Origin: Lachnospiraceae bacterium
Lineage (GTDB): Bacteria; Bacillota; Clostridia; Lachnospirales; Lachnospiraceae
Direction of reading: 5' to 3'
Assembly: GCA_013316825.1 (NCBI GenBank)
Contig: WSLY01000012.1
Span: 1 to 64,000 of the forward strand
DNA: 64,000 nucleotides
Position 1 is the first letter of the stretch, and every line of letters begins with the position of its first letter. Made by a program: the position numbers and the translations under genes. Under the pieces are notes generated by a model. The model was not told the origin of the DNA, searched no databases, and saw only the letters and a program-made list of their open reading frames with translations. Positions 1 to 10,904 of this stretch are shown one piece after another.

Positions 1-163
1 TTGCCAACGGAGAAACTTGCCTGATGTCCACACGCATGATGAAAGGGCTTTAAAGCAATTTTCAATACTGTCATCTTATTCACTCCACATATTTGTGTCT
101 GCTGTCCTAAACACAATTTTTGAGTTTTATCCTTATCTGGTTTCATTCATGTATTGTAATCCT

Positions 164-215
164 ACACAAAAGGAAAACATGATTTATATACACAAAAGGA
201 AAACATGATTTTCCT
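164..215. repeat. Two tandem copies of a ~26-bp unit (acacaaaaggaaaacatgattt...)
   Basis: 22 bp identical at 164-185 and 190-211, ending at the -35 box of the ileS promoter. Confidence 0.8.
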
Positions 216-243
216 TGACAATTCCGCTTTCTCCACATATAAT
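215..243 (+). promoter_or_regulatory. Consensus sigma-A promoter for the ileS T-box leader
   Basis: TTGACA (215-220), 17-nt spacer, TATAAT (238-243). Confidence 0.85.
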
Positions 244-261
244 TACCAATAAACAACAACA

Positions 262-523
262 GAAAGACTATGACGAAGACAGTAAGCAGTTTCCCAAAGT
301 TGCAGCGAGCCGGTGAGGGTGCAAGACCGGTATGAGTAGGAGATTGCGGAATATCACTTCCGAGTCGCGCGGGCAAAAAGCATCGCTCAGTAGTCCGTGA
401 CGGTATCCTGCCGTTATCGGGAACCATATAACTTCTGCTTAAGGAGCAGATGCAGAAGCGTATGTTGTAACAGGTGGTTTTACGGAGTTTTGAGCCCCGT
501 CCTTTTACGGACGGGGCTTTTTG
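262..523 (+). promoter_or_regulatory. T-box leader (tRNA-Ile responsive) upstream of ileS
   Basis: T-box-like aacaggtggttttacgg (~469-485), then GC-rich terminator agccccgtcc/ggacggggct + T run (493-523). Candidate ATC (Ile) specifier at 353-355. Directly upstream of ileS. Confidence 0.85.
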
Positions 524-546
524 GTTCCGCATATTTTAATGGGATT

Positions 547-570
547 AGGGCTTTTGACATCCGAATCCTA
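547..570. repeat. Dispersed repeat, single-arm copy between T-box terminator and ileS
   Basis: agggcttttgacatccgaatccta, reverse complement of taggattcgg(g/a)tgtcaaaagccct. Confidence 0.7.
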
Positions 571-613
571 AGGCATTAGACAATTTAAAACAAAAAAGAG
601 AAAGGAAAAAGCC

Positions 614-3600
614 ATGTACAAAAAAGTATCTACGGATTTAAATTTTGTAGAAAGAGAAAAGCAGGTCGAGGCGTTTTGGAAGGAAAATGACATATTTAAA
701 AAGAGCATGGAGAGCCGGAAGGAAGGACCGGAGTATACCTTTTATGACGGACCGCCTACCGCGAACGGCAAACCTCATATCGGACATGTGCTGACCCGCG
801 TTATCAAGGATATGATTCCCAGATACCGTACCATGAAAGGGTATATGGTGCCGCGAAAGGCTGGCTGGGATACCCATGGGCTTCCGGTGGAAATCGAGGT
901 GGAAAAGCTGCTTGGGCTGGACGGCAAGGAGCAGATAGAAAATTACGGGCTGGAGCCTTTTATCAATAAGTGTAAGGAAAGTGTCTGGAAATATAAGGGC
1001 ATGTGGGAGGATTTCTCCGGTACCGTCGGTTTCTGGGCGGATATGGACAATCCCTACGTGACCTATCATGACGACTATATCGAGTCCGAGTGGTGGGCGC
1101 TTAAGGAAATCTGGGATAAAGGGCTGCTTTATAAGGGCTTTAAGATTGTGCCTTATTGTCCTCGCTGCGGCACGCCGCTTTCTTCTCAGGAAGTGGCGCA
1201 GGGCTACAAGGATGTAAAGGAACGATCCGCTGTGGCGCGTTTCAAGGTAAAGGGCGAGGATGCCTATATTCTGGCGTGGACGACGACGCCGTGGACGCTG
1301 CCCTCCAATGTGGCGCTCTGCGTCAATCCGACGGAAACCTATGCAAAGGTGAAGGCGGCGGACGGCTATACCTATTACATGGCGGAAGCGCTTCTTGACA
1401 CGGTTCTCGGCAGGCTTGGGAATGCAGAAGAGGGCGTAAAGGCATATGAAGTGCTGGAAACCATGCTGGGAAAAGCGTTGGAATATAAAGAGTACGAGCC
1501 GCTTTTTGACTGTGCGGCGGAAATTTGCAAAAAGCAGAATAAAAAAGCCCACTATGTAACTTGTGACAGTTATGTTACCTTGACGGACGGCACGGGCGTG
1601 GTACACATTGCGCCTGCGTTCGGTGAGGACGATGCCAAGGTAGGGCGTATCTATGACCTGCCCTTTGTACAGCTTGTGGACGGACAGGGAAATATGACGG
1701 CGGAGGCGCCCTTTGCAGGCACCTTTGTCAAAAAGGCGGACCCCATGATATTGAAAGCGCTGGAGGACGCGGGACTTTTGTTTGACGCGCCCAAATTTGA
1801 GCACAGCTATCCGCACTGCTGGCGCTGCGATACGCCGTTGATTTATTATGCAAGAGAGTCATGGTATATCAAAATGACCGACGTAAAAGAGGATTTGATA
1901 CGCAACAACAATACTATCAACTGGATTCCGGAGTCCATCGGCAAGGGACGCTTTGGGGATTGGCTGGAAAATATACAGGACTGGGCAATTTCCCGCAACC
2001 GTTACTGGGGTACGCCGCTCAATATCTGGGAGTGCGAGTGCGGATGCCAGTACTGTGTCGGAAGCCGCGAGGAGCTTGCGAAGATGAGCGGCAATCCGGA
2101 CGACGCGAAGGTAGAGCTGCACAGACCCTATATCGATGCCGTGACCATCAAATGTCCGGAGTGCGGTAAGGATATGCACAGAGTGCCGGAGGTTATCGAC
2201 TGCTGGTTTGATTCCGGCGCCATGCCTTTTGCACAGCATCACTATCCTTTTGAGAACAAGGAGCTGTTTGAAAAGCAATTTCCCGCACAGTTTATTTCGG
2301 AGGCGGTGGACCAGACAAGAGGCTGGTTCTATTCCCTGCTTGCAGAATCGACCCTGCTCTTCAACAAAGCGCCTTATGAGAATGTCATAGTACTGGGGCA
2401 TGTGCAGGACGAAAACGGGCAGAAGATGAGCAAGTCCAAAGGAAATGCGGTGGACCCGTTTGACGCGCTGGAAACCTATGGCGCAGATGCAATCCGCTGG
2501 TATTTCTACATCAATTCTGCGCCATGGCTGCCGAACCGTTTTCATGGCAGGGCAGTACAGGAAGGACAGCGCAAATTTATGGGCACGCTCTGGAATACCT
2601 ATGCGTTCTTTGTACTGTACGCTAATATAGATGATTTTGACGCGTCGAAGTATACGCTCGCCTACGATAAGCTTGCCGTTATGGATAAATGGCTGCTTTC
2701 CAAGCTGAACAGCGTTGTGGCAGAGGTAGACGGGGATTTGGAGAACTATCGGATTCCCGAAGCGGCAAGAGCGCTGCAGGATTTTGTGGATGATATGAGC
2801 AACTGGTATGTCAGAAGGAGCCGTGAGCGCTTTTGGGCAAAGGGTATGGAGCAGGATAAAATCAATGCGTACATGACGCTTTACACGGCGTTAGTTACCA
2901 TCAGCAAGGCAGCGGCGCCCATGATACCGTTTATGACGGAGGACATTTACCAGAATCTGGTGAGAAGCGTGGACACGGCGGCGCCGGAGAGTATACATTT
3001 GTGTGATTTCCCGAAGGCAGATACCGCTTTGATAGATAAGAAGCTGGAAGAGGATATGGAGACCGCGCTGAGGGCAGTGGTGATGGGACGCGCCTGCCGC
3101 AATACGGCAAATATCAAAAACCGGCAGCCGATAAGCACCATGTTTGTCAAGACAGAGCATGGGCTGACTGATTTTTATAAGGATATTATTGCAGAAGAGC
3201 TTAATGTGAAAGAAGTGCGGTTTACGGAGGACGTGCGGGAATTTACCTCCTATATCTTCAAACCCCAGCTTAAGACAGTCGGTCCCAAATACGGAAAGCT
3301 GCTCGGCAGTATCCAAAAAACACTTGCTTCCCTTGACGGCAATGCGGCGATGGATGAGCTGCGGGCACAGGGCGCGCTGAATTTTATGGCGGGAGACAGC
3401 AAGGTGGTGCTGGCGGAAGAAGATTTGCTGATTGAGATGACCCAGAAGGAGGGGTATGTGACGGAGAGTGACAACCGCATGACGGTGGTACTTGACACAA
3501 ACCTGACGGACGAACTGGTGGAGGAAGGCTTTGTGCTAGAGGTTATCAGCAAAATCCAGACCATGCGCAAGGAAGCTGACTTTGAGGTGACTGACCGTAT

Positions 3601-3781
3601 CAGGGTATCCTTTGCAGGCAATGAAAAGGTGGCAGATATTGCGCTGCGCAACAGGGAAACGATTGCTGCAAAAGTGCTTGCAGAGACAATGACGGCGGGT
3701 GAAAATTTTGCCGTGTCAAAGGAATGGAATGTAAACGGAGAAAATGTTACGATTTCTGTGGAAAGAGTTGCAAACAAATAG
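614..3781 (+). CDS. ileS: Isoleucyl-tRNA synthetase
   Basis: 1055 aa; class I motifs PPTANGKPHIGHVLTR and KMSKSKGN. Confidence 0.98.
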   Translation: MYKKVSTDLNFVEREKQVEAFWKENDIFKKSMESRKEGPEYTFYDGPPTANGKPHIGHVLTRVIKDMIPRYRTMKGYMVPRKAGWDTHGLPVEIEVEKLLGLDGKEQIENYGLEPFINKCKESVWKYKGMWEDFSGTVGFWADMDNPYVTYHDDYIESEWWALKEIWDKGLLYKGFKIVPYCPRCGTPLSSQEVAQGYKDVKERSAVARFKVKGEDAYILAWTTTPWTLPSNVALCVNPTETYAKVKAADGYTYYMAEALLDTVLGRLGNAEEGVKAYEVLETMLGKALEYKEYEPLFDCAAEICKKQNKKAHYVTCDSYVTLTDGTGVVHIAPAFGEDDAKVGRIYDLPFVQLVDGQGNMTAEAPFAGTFVKKADPMILKALEDAGLLFDAPKFEHSYPHCWRCDTPLIYYARESWYIKMTDVKEDLIRNNNTINWIPESIGKGRFGDWLENIQDWAISRNRYWGTPLNIWECECGCQYCVGSREELAKMSGNPDDAKVELHRPYIDAVTIKCPECGKDMHRVPEVIDCWFDSGAMPFAQHHYPFENKELFEKQFPAQFISEAVDQTRGWFYSLLAESTLLFNKAPYENVIVLGHVQDENGQKMSKSKGNAVDPFDALETYGADAIRWYFYINSAPWLPNRFHGRAVQEGQRKFMGTLWNTYAFFVLYANIDDFDASKYTLAYDKLAVMDKWLLSKLNSVVAEVDGDLENYRIPEAARALQDFVDDMSNWYVRRSRERFWAKGMEQDKINAYMTLYTALVTISKAAAPMIPFMTEDIYQNLVRSVDTAAPESIHLCDFPKADTALIDKKLEEDMETALRAVVMGRACRNTANIKNRQPISTMFVKTEHGLTDFYKDIIAEELNVKEVRFTEDVREFTSYIFKPQLKTVGPKYGKLLGSIQKTLASLDGNAAMDELRAQGALNFMAGDSKVVLAEEDLLIEMTQKEGYVTESDNRMTVVLDTNLTDELVEEGFVLEVISKIQTMRKEADFEVTDRIRVSFAGNEKVADIALRNRETIAAKVLAETMTAGENFAVSKEWNVNGENVTISVERVANK

Positions 3782-3862
3782 TATAATACAGTTAGTTATG
3801 AAAAGCGGCAGGTGTAAGCGCCTGCCTCAAAACGAAGACAACAAGCATGAGGAGGACAGAAT

Positions 3863-6346
3863 ATGCTGAAAAGCAAGGTAAAGTTTGACAAGGAATTGTT
3901 TAAAAGAAGCGTTCTGTACAATATAAAAACCCTGTACAGAAAGACTTTGGAGGAGGCAACGCAGCAGCAGATATTTCAGGCGGTATGTTATGCTGTGAAG
4001 GATCAGATTGTGGACTGCTGGATGGAGACTCAGAGGGAGTACGATAAGCAGGACCCGAAGACGGTATATTACCTTTCCATGGAGTTCCTGATGGGGCGTG
4101 CACTGGGCAATAATCTTATCAACATGCAGGCGTACAAGCCGGTCAAGGAAGCTTTGACAGAGCTTGGACTGGATTTGAATTTTGTTGAGGATGCGGAGCC
4201 GGATGCGGCGCTGGGCAACGGGGGATTAGGACGTCTGGCTGCTTGCTTTTTGGATTCTCTTGCCACGCTTGGATATCCTGCATATGGCTGCGGAATCCGC
4301 TACCGTTACGGCATGTTTAAACAGGAAATCAGGGATGGCTATCAGGTAGAAGTACCGGATGTGTGGCTGGAAAACGGCAATCCGTTTGAACTGCGCCGTC
4401 CTGAATATGCGCAGGAAGTAAAATTTGGCGGTTATGTCAATGTGCGCACGGATGAGAAAGGCAGAAACCATTTCTTTCAGGAGGGCTATCAGTCCGTAAA
4501 GGCGATTCCTTACGACCTGCCTATCGTCGGCTACGGCAACGGCATTGTAAATACCCTGCGTATTTGGGATGCAGAGCCCATTGAATGCTTCCAGCTTGAT
4601 TCCTTTGATAAGGGCGATTACCAAAAGGCGGTGGAGCAGCAGAATCTGGCGCGTAATATTGTAGAGGTGCTCTATCCTAACGACAACCACTATGCGGGTA
4701 AAGAGCTTCGCTTAAAGCAGCAGTATTTCTTTATCTCGGCATCCGTGCAGCGGGCAGTTGCAAAATACATGAAGAAGCATGATGACATCAGGAAGTTCCA
4801 TGAAAAGGTAACGTTCCAGCTCAATGATACCCACCCGACGGTTGCGATAGCGGAGCTTATGCGTATCCTCATGGATGATTATGATTTAGAGTGGGATGAG
4901 GCATGGGAAGTCACTACAAAAACCTGCGCATACACGAACCATACGATTATGGCAGAAGCATTGGAAAAATGGCCGATTGAGCTGTTTTCCCGCCTGCTGC
5001 CCCGTATTTACCAGATTGTAGAAGAGATTAACCGCCGCTTTGTAAATAAGGTTGCCGCGATGTACCCCGGCAATCAGGACAAAATCAACAAGATGGCGAT
5101 TGTCTACAACGGACAGGTGCATATGGCGCATCTTGCCATTGTAGCGGGCTATTCCGTCAACGGTGTGGCAAAGCTGCATACGGAGATATTAAAGCATCAG
5201 GAATTAAAGGATTTCTACGAAATGATGCCGGAGAAATTCAACAACAAGACCAACGGCATCACCCAGAGAAGATTTCTGCTTCACGGCAACCCGCTGCTTG
5301 CAGACTGGGTGACGGAGCATATTGGTTCCGAGTGGATTACCGATTTGCCTCAGATTGCAAAGATGAAGATTTACGCCGACGACAAGAAGGCGCAGCAGGA
5401 GTTTATGAATATCAAATACCGCAACAAGGTGCGCCTCGCTCAGTATATTTTAGAGCACAACGGCGTGGAGGTAAATCCCCGTTCCATTTTCGACGTACAG
5501 GTAAAGAGACTGCATGAGTATAAGAGACAGCTCTTAAATATCCTGCACGTGATGTATCTGTACAATGAGTTGAAAGAGCATCCGGATATGGACTTTTACC
5601 CCCGCACCTTTATCTTCGGTGCGAAAGCAGCGGCAGGCTACCGCAATGCGAAGCTTACCATCAAATTAATCAATGCGGTGGCGGACGTAATTAATAACGA
5701 TGCCACCATTGGCGGTAAGATGAAGGTGGTATTTATTGAAAATTATCGTGTTTCCAATGCGGAGATGATTTTTGCGGCGGCAGATGTTTCCGAGCAGATT
5801 TCGACTGCAAGCAAAGAGGCTTCCGGTACCGGTAATATGAAGTTTATGCTAAACGGCGCCCTGACTATCGGCACCATGGACGGCGCAAATGTGGAAATCG
5901 TGGAAGAAGTCGGCGAGGAGAATGCCTTTATCTTTGGTCTTTCCTCCGACGAGGTAATTCACTATGAAAATTATGGCGGTTACAATCCCATGGAAATTTT
6001 CAACAATGATCAGGATATCCGCAAGGTGCTGATGCAGTTGATCAACGGCACCTATGCCCCGGGCGATACGGAGCTGTTCAGAACCTTGTACAATTCCCTG
6101 CTCAATACCCAGAGTACTTCCAAGGCGGATACCTACTTTATTCTGAAGGATTTCAGGTCCTATGCGGAAGCACAGAAAAAGGTAGAAGCAGCGTACAGGA
6201 ACGAAGCTGGCTGGGCAAGGAGCGCCATCTTAAATATGGCGAGCTCAGGCAAGTTTACTTCTGACAGAACCATTCAGGAGTATGTGGATGATATCTGGCA
6301 TTTGGATAAGGTCGTGCTTTCTGAAAAAGCATTGGCAAGAAAGTAA
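3863..6346 (+). CDS. glgP: Glycogen/starch phosphorylase
   Basis: 827 aa; YYLSMEFLMGRALGNNL, EASGTGNMKFMLNGALTIGTMDGANVEI. Confidence 0.97.
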   Translation: MLKSKVKFDKELFKRSVLYNIKTLYRKTLEEATQQQIFQAVCYAVKDQIVDCWMETQREYDKQDPKTVYYLSMEFLMGRALGNNLINMQAYKPVKEALTELGLDLNFVEDAEPDAALGNGGLGRLAACFLDSLATLGYPAYGCGIRYRYGMFKQEIRDGYQVEVPDVWLENGNPFELRRPEYAQEVKFGGYVNVRTDEKGRNHFFQEGYQSVKAIPYDLPIVGYGNGIVNTLRIWDAEPIECFQLDSFDKGDYQKAVEQQNLARNIVEVLYPNDNHYAGKELRLKQQYFFISASVQRAVAKYMKKHDDIRKFHEKVTFQLNDTHPTVAIAELMRILMDDYDLEWDEAWEVTTKTCAYTNHTIMAEALEKWPIELFSRLLPRIYQIVEEINRRFVNKVAAMYPGNQDKINKMAIVYNGQVHMAHLAIVAGYSVNGVAKLHTEILKHQELKDFYEMMPEKFNNKTNGITQRRFLLHGNPLLADWVTEHIGSEWITDLPQIAKMKIYADDKKAQQEFMNIKYRNKVRLAQYILEHNGVEVNPRSIFDVQVKRLHEYKRQLLNILHVMYLYNELKEHPDMDFYPRTFIFGAKAAAGYRNAKLTIKLINAVADVINNDATIGGKMKVVFIENYRVSNAEMIFAAADVSEQISTASKEASGTGNMKFMLNGALTIGTMDGANVEIVEEVGEENAFIFGLSSDEVIHYENYGGYNPMEIFNNDQDIRKVLMQLINGTYAPGDTELFRTLYNSLLNTQSTSKADTYFILKDFRSYAEAQKKVEAAYRNEAGWARSAILNMASSGKFTSDRTIQEYVDDIWHLDKVVLSEKALARK

Positions 6347-6355
6347 GGAAAGGTA

Positions 6356-6393
6356 AGATAACCGCCCGGTTTGCACTGTGGCGGTTATCTTTA
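6356..6393 (+). terminator. Hairpin downstream of glgP
   Basis: agataaccgcc / ggcggttatct. Confidence 0.6.
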
Positions 6394-6468
6394 TAAGGTT
6401 TTCTGCCGTGCCGCTAAGACAGCGGTATCAGAGAGGCGGCAGAGAATGTTTTTGCTGGGAGGACGGAT

Positions 6469-7761
6469 ATGTTTTCGAAAAGGAAAAAAGGAATCGCAGT
6501 GTTTTTGACGGCGTTACTGCTGCTCGCCGGCTGCGGAAAAGAGCAGGCAGCCATGGCGGGAGCCGGCGGACAGGAGCAGGCAGCCATGACAGGAGCCGCA
6601 GCCGGCGGCGAGATGAGGGGAAGCGGATTGGTAAATAAGGCAGCGGTTTCTGCTGCGCCGCTTTCTGACGGGCTGGAAAGCTCTGCCTTTTCGCTGCGGG
6701 AAGAAATGAAAGTATTGGCGACACCGGAAGTAACATTGGTGATGGTGGGCGATATCCTGATGCACATGCCGGTCAACAACAGCGGCAGGCTGGCGGATGG
6801 CAGCAGGAATTTTGACCACCTTTTTACCTATACGAAAGATATGATAGAAGCGGCTGACATTGCCATTGTGAATCAGGAGGTGATATTGGGAGGACCGGAG
6901 CTCGGCATTTCCGGCTATCCCAGATTCAACACCTACTATGAAGTAGGGGATGCACTGGTGAATGCAGGTTTTGACGTGATTCTGCATGCGACGAACCACA
7001 GCCTTGACAGGGGACGGGAGGGCATAGAAAATTGTCTTGCTTTTTGGGAAGAGCATTATCCCGATATTGCGGTTGTGGGGATTTACGACAGCAAAGAAAA
7101 ACAGGATGAGATTTATGTCTGTGAGCAGGAGGGTATTAAAATAGCAATTTTGAATTATACCTACGGAACCAACGGGCTGCCTTTTCCTGCCGGTATGCCT
7201 TATGCGGTCAATCTTCTGGACAGGGAGAGAATTGCATCAGATGTGGCACGCGCGAAGGAGATAGCGGATTTTGTGGTGCTATGCCCTCACTGGGGAACGG
7301 AATATGTATTGGAGGAGAGCCAGAACCAACGGGACTGGGCGGCGTTTTTTATGGAGTGCGGCGTGGATTTGGTAATTGGTACGCATCCCCATGTAATCGA
7401 GCCGGTGGAAATGCTTTATGACGAGAATGGCAATGAGATGCTCGTGTACTATTCTCTGGGCAATTATGTCAATGCCACGGCAGGAGAGGACAGTGATATC
7501 GGGACGCGGATGCTTGGCGCAATGGCGACCGTTACCATTTCCCGCAATGCGGACGGAGAGGTATACATTAAGGAGTACGGCGCAGAGCCCTTGGTAACTT
7601 ATTTTTCCGCGGACAGAAAAACCGTACTGGTCTATCCCATGGATGCGTTTACGGATGAGATGGCGGCTGACAGCTTTACAATCAAGCGGGACAAGGATTT
7701 TAGTCCGGCTTACTGTCAGGAGATTTGGGAGCAGGTATTTGGGGACTTGCAGATAGGATAA
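6469..7761 (+). CDS. CapA-family (poly-gamma-glutamate synthesis/metallophosphatase-like) lipoprotein
   Basis: Lipobox LLLLAGCG; MVGDILMHMPV, NQEVILGG, ATNHSLDRG, GTHPHV motifs. Confidence 0.88.
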   Translation: MFSKRKKGIAVFLTALLLLAGCGKEQAAMAGAGGQEQAAMTGAAAGGEMRGSGLVNKAAVSAAPLSDGLESSAFSLREEMKVLATPEVTLVMVGDILMHMPVNNSGRLADGSRNFDHLFTYTKDMIEAADIAIVNQEVILGGPELGISGYPRFNTYYEVGDALVNAGFDVILHATNHSLDRGREGIENCLAFWEEHYPDIAVVGIYDSKEKQDEIYVCEQEGIKIAILNYTYGTNGLPFPAGMPYAVNLLDRERIASDVARAKEIADFVVLCPHWGTEYVLEESQNQRDWAAFFMECGVDLVIGTHPHVIEPVEMLYDENGNEMLVYYSLGNYVNATAGEDSDIGTRMLGAMATVTISRNADGEVYIKEYGAEPLVTYFSADRKTVLVYPMDAFTDEMAADSFTIKRDKDFSPAYCQEIWEQVFGDLQIG

Positions 7762-7880
7762 GATAGTTTTGTCATGCGGTTGCGTAAGCGGAAACTTTCC
7801 TTTATAATAAAAACGTAAAATTTGCAAAACAAACGAAGCTGCCCTATGAAGGGAGCAGGCGGCAGAACGGGAGGCTAAAT

Positions 7881-10169
7881 ATGATTCAGTTATTACAGGG
7901 CGGCGCTTATCTTGTGGGCGGTACGCAGATTATCGAGGACACACAGGAAGCGGCGCTTGCCATTGCGCATAAAACAGGAAAAAAGGTGACGAAAAAGGAG
8001 GCGGCAAAGCAGACTATTGCCTACGGTATTTTGGAGAGCCACAATACCTCCGGCAATATGGACAAGCTGAAGATTCGGTTCGACAAGCTGACAAGTCATG
8101 ACATTACCTTTGTAGGCATTATCCAGACGGCAAGGGCTTCGGGGCTTACCAAATTTCCGGTGCCTTATGTACTGACGAACTGCCACAATTCCCTTTGTGC
8201 GGTGGGCGGCACCATCAATGAAGATGACCACATGTTTGGACTTACCTGTGCTAAGAAGTACGGCGGCGTCTACGTGCCGCCTCATCAGGCGGTGATTCAC
8301 CAGTTTGCAAGGGAGATGCTTGCAGGCGGCGGCAGCATGATTTTGGGCTCTGATTCCCATACGCGGTACGGTGCATTGGGGACCATGGCAATGGGCGAGG
8401 GCGGACCGGAGCTGGTAAAACAGCTTTTGAATCAGACCTATGACATCAATATGCCTGAGGTGGTAGGCGTTTATCTGACGGGTGAGCCGGTAAAAGGCGT
8501 AGGACCGCAGGACGTTGCACTGGCGATTATCGGCGCAGTATTTCAAAACGGCTATGTGAAAAATAAGGTGATGGAGTTTGTAGGACCCGGGGTTGCTTCC
8601 CTGAGCGCAGACTTCCGTATTGGCATCGATGTGATGACGACGGAGACCACCTGCCTTTCTTCCATCTGGCAGACGGATGCGGCAGTGGAAGAATTTTATG
8701 AGATTCACGGCAGAAAGGCTGATTATAAGGAGCTTATGCCTGGCGAGGTATCCTATTATGACGGCATGATAATTGTGGATTTGGCAAAAATCAGGCCGAT
8801 GATAGCCATGCCTTTCCATCCCAGCAACACGTATACGATTGAAGAGCTGAATGCCAATTTGTCGGATATTCTTGATGAGACGGAAAAACGGGCGCAGGTG
8901 AGTCTTGACGGCGCAGTAGCGTTTTCCTTAAAGGATAAGGTGCGCGACGGAAAGTTCTATGTGGATCAGGGGATTATTGCAGGCTGTGCAGGCGGCGGTT
9001 TTGAAAACATCTGCGCGGCGGCGGATATTTTGAAGGGCAGTTACATTGGAGCGGAGGGCTTTACCTTAAGTGTGTATCCTGCTTCCATGCCTGTATATAT
9101 GGAGCTGATTCGAAACGGATGTGCCGCTTCCATTTTGGAGACGGGCGCGGTGATGAAGACTGCCTTCTGCGGTCCCTGCTTTGGCGCAGGAGATACGCCG
9201 GCGCATAATGCGTTCAGTATCCGCCATTCTACAAGGAATTTCCCCAACAGGGAAGGTTCCAAGCTGCAGAGCGGACAGATTGCTTCCGTGGCGCTTATGG
9301 ATGCGCGCTCTATTGCGGCGACGGCTGCAAATAAGGGTGTGCTGACACCGGCGACGGCGTTTGACGGTGACTTTAATCGTTATCAATATCATTTTGACAG
9401 TAATATTTATGCAAACCGTGTGTTTGACTCTCATGGTGTGGCGGACCCGTCTGTGGAAATTCAGTTTGGTCCCAATATCAAGGACTGGCCTGCCATGGGC
9501 GAATTGCCGGAAAATCTGGTATTGCAGGTGGTTTCCGAAATCCACGATCCGGTAACGACCACGGACGAGCTGATTCCCTCCGGCGAGACCTCTTCCTACC
9601 GCTCCAATCCGCTTGGTCTGGCGGAATTTACCTTGAGCCGCAAGGACCCGCAGTATGTGGGGCGTGCAAAGGAGATTCAGAAGGCGGAGAAGGAAAGAAC
9701 GGCTGGCGGTCATCCCTGCGGCGTTATTCCTGAGCTTAAAGATGTGATGGGTGTGATAAAGAAAACCTTTGCAGATGTAAGCCACACGAATACGGGATTT
9801 GGCTCCACGATATTTGCGGTGAAGCCCGGGGACGGCTCCGCGCGTGAGCAGGCGGCTTCCTGTCAAAAGGTATTGGGCGGCTGGGCAAATATTGCCAATG
9901 AATACGCGACCAAGAGATACCGCTCCAACCTGATTAACTGGGGTATGCTTCCCTTCCTGATTGAGGAAGGAGAGCTTCCGTTCTCCAATCTGGATTACCT
10001 GTTTATACCGCAAATTAAAAAAGCGGTGGAGGAGAAATGGGATGAAATCAAGGCGTATACAGTAGAAAAGGAAGAACTGAAGGAGTTTACTCTTCGTCTT
10101 GGAGAACTGACAAAGGAGGAAAGAGAAATTATTTTAAAAGGGTGCCTGATTAATTACAATAGAGTATAG
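7881..10169 (+). CDS. Hydratase of the aconitase superfamily (YbhJ-like)
   Basis: 762 aa; [59 protein letters not shown]. Confidence 0.85.
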   Translation: MIQLLQGGAYLVGGTQIIEDTQEAALAIAHKTGKKVTKKEAAKQTIAYGILESHNTSGNMDKLKIRFDKLTSHDITFVGIIQTARASGLTKFPVPYVLTNCHNSLCAVGGTINEDDHMFGLTCAKKYGGVYVPPHQAVIHQFAREMLAGGGSMILGSDSHTRYGALGTMAMGEGGPELVKQLLNQTYDINMPEVVGVYLTGEPVKGVGPQDVALAIIGAVFQNGYVKNKVMEFVGPGVASLSADFRIGIDVMTTETTCLSSIWQTDAAVEEFYEIHGRKADYKELMPGEVSYYDGMIIVDLAKIRPMIAMPFHPSNTYTIEELNANLSDILDETEKRAQVSLDGAVAFSLKDKVRDGKFYVDQGIIAGCAGGGFENICAAADILKGSYIGAEGFTLSVYPASMPVYMELIRNGCAASILETGAVMKTAFCGPCFGAGDTPAHNAFSIRHSTRNFPNREGSKLQSGQIASVALMDARSIAATAANKGVLTPATAFDGDFNRYQYHFDSNIYANRVFDSHGVADPSVEIQFGPNIKDWPAMGELPENLVLQVVSEIHDPVTTTDELIPSGETSSYRSNPLGLAEFTLSRKDPQYVGRAKEIQKAEKERTAGGHPCGVIPELKDVMGVIKKTFADVSHTNTGFGSTIFAVKPGDGSAREQAASCQKVLGGWANIANEYATKRYRSNLINWGMLPFLIEEGELPFSNLDYLFIPQIKKAVEEKWDEIKAYTVEKEELKEFTLRLGELTKEEREIILKGCLINYNRV

Positions 10170-10172
10170 CAG

Positions 10173-10216
10173 GTTTTCTACAAGGCGCCCGGATGGAAGG
10201 CGCCTTGTGGAAAACA
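10173..10216 (+). terminator. Inverted repeat / terminator after the hydratase gene
   Basis: ttttctacaaggcgcc ... ggcgccttgtggaaaa. Confidence 0.6.
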
Positions 10217-10255
10217 GGGTAAAAATAGGAATGGTGAAGCAGCATAGGGGGAAAT

Positions 10256-10780
10256 ATGCAGGAAGTAACCGAAATTGGAAAAAAGAGAAAACGGGGCGTA
10301 GTGGAGCCTTTGTATGTGTCATACTATGATGAAATTTATCAGTATGCCTTTTCCCTGCTGGAAAATGTGCATGATGCAGAGGATGCAGTACATACGGTAT
10401 TTTTGCACGTTGTGAACAGATGGCGTGATTTGTCTTCTGCGCCGAAGCAAGAAGTAAGGAATTTTCTGTATAAGGCAGTGCGCAACGCCTCATTGGATAT
10501 TATGAGAAGAAGAGCGTGCTATCGGGAGATACCACTGGACTCTTTGGAAGCGCAGGAGAGGCTTGCCTGTTATATGACACGCGGAGTGCAGGAAATATTT
10601 GAAACATTAAATCAGCTTCCGCGCTGGAACAGAAATATTCTGGCGGAGGCGTATGTTTTTGGATATACAAGCGGCGAGTTGGCAGAAGAGAAAGGCATGG
10701 AACAGAATGCCATAGAAAGGCGTCTGGACAGGGCGAAGGGTTCCATTCGAGGGCTTCGCCGTACAGGGATATATTGGTAA
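10256..10780 (+). CDS. RNA polymerase sigma-70 family (ECF) factor
   Basis: YDEIYQYAFSLLENVHDAEDAVHTVFLHVVNRW region 2, C-terminal region-4-like HTH. Confidence 0.85.
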   Translation: MQEVTEIGKKRKRGVVEPLYVSYYDEIYQYAFSLLENVHDAEDAVHTVFLHVVNRWRDLSSAPKQEVRNFLYKAVRNASLDIMRRRACYREIPLDSLEAQERLACYMTRGVQEIFETLNQLPRWNRNILAEAYVFGYTSGELAEEKGMEQNAIERRLDRAKGSIRGLRRTGIYW

Positions 10781-10822
10781 AGGTGCGCATAGCGTAGTAC
10801 ACAATTAGTCTCAAAATAGCTG

Positions 10823-10887
10823 TTTAGCCCTCTGCCAATAAGATTAGGGTGTCAAAAGCCCCAATTCCAATAGGCGGAGGGCTAAAA
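10823..10887. repeat. 65-bp imperfect palindrome containing the GATTAGGGTGTCAAAAGCCCC core
   Basis: tttagccctctgcc ... ggcggagggctaaaa pair; the centre resembles the dispersed repeat core. Confidence 0.65.
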
Positions 10888-10904
10888 GGAATAGGAGAAC
10901 GGAA

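Noticed and set aside
638-1816. 392-aa minus-strand ORF
   Set aside because: Antisense to ileS. It results from codon bias in the GC-rich third position, and its sequence is low-complexity and not protein-like.
7893-8819. 308-aa minus-strand ORF
   Set aside because: Antisense shadow of the hydratase gene.
9066-10013. 315-aa minus-strand ORF
   Set aside because: Antisense to the strongly supported aconitase-family hydratase.
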